A stretch of 64,000 nt of DNA from Pseudomonadota bacterium (GTDB lineage: Bacteria > Pseudomonadota > Alphaproteobacteria > Rhizobiales > Rhizobiaceae): the NCBI GenBank assembly GCA_023404095.1, contig JAEYDD010000002.1, positions 1 to 64,000 of the forward strand, read 5' to 3'. Of the stretch, positions 63,482 through 64,000 are shown one piece after another; the stretch's first letter is position 1, and the number at the start of each line of letters is the position of its first letter. A program made the position numbers and the translations under genes. The notes under the pieces are model-generated. The model did no database searches, had not been told where the DNA came from, and worked only from the letters and a program-made list of their open reading frames with translations.

Positions 63482-63988
63482 CTATCTGGAACCCGCTTCC
63501 TCTTCTTCCAGCGCCTTTGCCAGACGGTCGACCTCGACATGCGAGAAGACCGCGATGCCATGGCGGCGCAGATGGGCCGCGGTTACCCCCTCGCCCTGGT
63601 GGCGCGTGCCGGAGAAACTGCCGTCATAGAGAAAGCCCGATCCGCAGGACGGGCTGCCGTCGATCAGAAGCGCATGGCGGCAACCGTTCGCCCGGGCAAC
63701 GTCCAGCGCCCGCCGCGCTCCTTCGATAAATCCTTCGGAGACGTCCCGGCCGGAGGGCTCCACGACGCGCGCGCTGCCGTCCAGAACATCGTTGCCGTCA
63801 AGCGCGCGCTCGATTTCAGCGGGCGGACGCGGCACTGCGAAGCCGCCGGCAAGCTCGGGACAGAACACGACAAGCCGCCCCTCTTCGCGCCAGCGCGCCA
63901 CCGCTTCATGGAGAAGCGGCTTGGCCGAGCCGTTGTAGCGAACCGGCTGGCCCATCAGGCAGGCGCTGATCAGGATCTTGCCGGCCAC
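63482..63988 (-). CDS. DUF523 family protein
   Basis: A 168-aa DUF523 protein. KILISACLMGQPVRYNGSAKP is the family start, with CPELAGGFAVPRPPAEIE and LLIDGSPSCGSGFLYDGSFSG following. The last stretch contains the conserved cysteine. The function is unknown; some relatives carry an extra DUF1722 domain, which this one lacks. The start is GTG 63988, with GGGAG at 7 bp just inside the window edge, so the gene is complete. Confidence 0.9.
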   Translation of the reverse strand: MAGKILISACLMGQPVRYNGSAKPLLHEAVARWREEGRLVVFCPELAGGFAVPRPPAEIERALDGNDVLDGSARVVEPSGRDVSEGFIEGARRALDVARANGCRHALLIDGSPSCGSGFLYDGSFSGTRHQGEGVTAAHLRRHGIAVFSHVEVDRLAKALEEEEAGSR

Positions 63989-64000
63989 GCGACGTCTCCC

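Overview
The window reads as a chromosomal stretch of a high-GC alphaproteobacterium of the order Rhizobiales, most likely family Rhizobiaceae (Sinorhizobium/Ensifer, Rhizobium or Shinella type). The evidence is the gene content and order: an aa3 cytochrome oxidase cluster running into surf1-ispH-thrB-rnhA, a fabI/phosphoglycerate mutase/aroC block, a bioMNY biotin importer, an xseB-dxs-tlyA block, and lineage-typical proteins (IalB, BA14K, DUF6101-like, HPE1-like, DUF1217). Genus cannot be fixed from the sequence alone. Coding density is high and there is no rRNA, tRNA, CRISPR, prophage, transposase or replication origin that I can see.

Layout. 0-9.5 kb: one leftward run, ctaC-ctaD-ctaB-(46-aa CoxF-like)-ctaG-ctaE, a hairpin terminator, then DUF983-surf1-ispH-thrB-rnhA. 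A perfect FNR/FixK-type box lies just before ctaC. 9.9-15 kb: IalB-like protein, an aldo/keto reductase and a divergent TetR regulator sharing two identical palindromic operators, tldD, and a polysaccharide deacetylase. 15-21.8 kb: two poorly known proteins (one DUF937), pdxH with a divergent small lipoprotein, a CbpA-like co-chaperone, fabI, a phosphoglycerate mutase-family enzyme and a DUF1344 protein. 22-28 kb: a large CHASE/PAS/GGDEF/EAL protein, aroC and a sulfotransferase-like protein. 28-32.6 kb: a YcaQ-type DNA glycosylase (leftward), then bioM-bioN-bioY, a histone deacetylase-family protein and xseB.

33-41 kb: an HxlR regulator plus pirin pair, dxs, a leftward chemoreceptor with a 39-codon ORF coupled to its stop codon, then tlyA overlapping an RNA methyltransferase. 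41-44.4 kb: acyl-CoA dehydrogenase, enoyl-CoA hydratase and a BA14K protein (all leftward). 44.5-50.4 kb: a GH25 muramidase, the glycine betaine monooxygenase pair gbcA-gbcB (leftward) preceded by a clear cobalamin riboswitch, and a Tat-exported arylsulfatase. 50.5-64 kb: a hypothetical, a 1-Cys peroxiredoxin, a GGDEF protein with a destroyed signature, a Sua5/TsaC enzyme, an FAD-linked D-2-hydroxyacid dehydrogenase, a 769-aa DUF1217 repeat protein, ubiA, MipA/OmpV, a 69-aa orphan, purD, an HPE1-like secreted protein and DUF523.

The most striking observation is the cobalamin riboswitch directly in front of gbcAB. It suggests that betaine demethylation, which yields glycine and one-carbon units, responds to B12 status. 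The FNR-type box at ctaC fits microaerobic down-regulation of the low-affinity oxidase. The 39-codon ORF coupled to the chemoreceptor, the twin operators at the reductase/TetR pair and the DUF1217 repeat protein are the next most useful leads.
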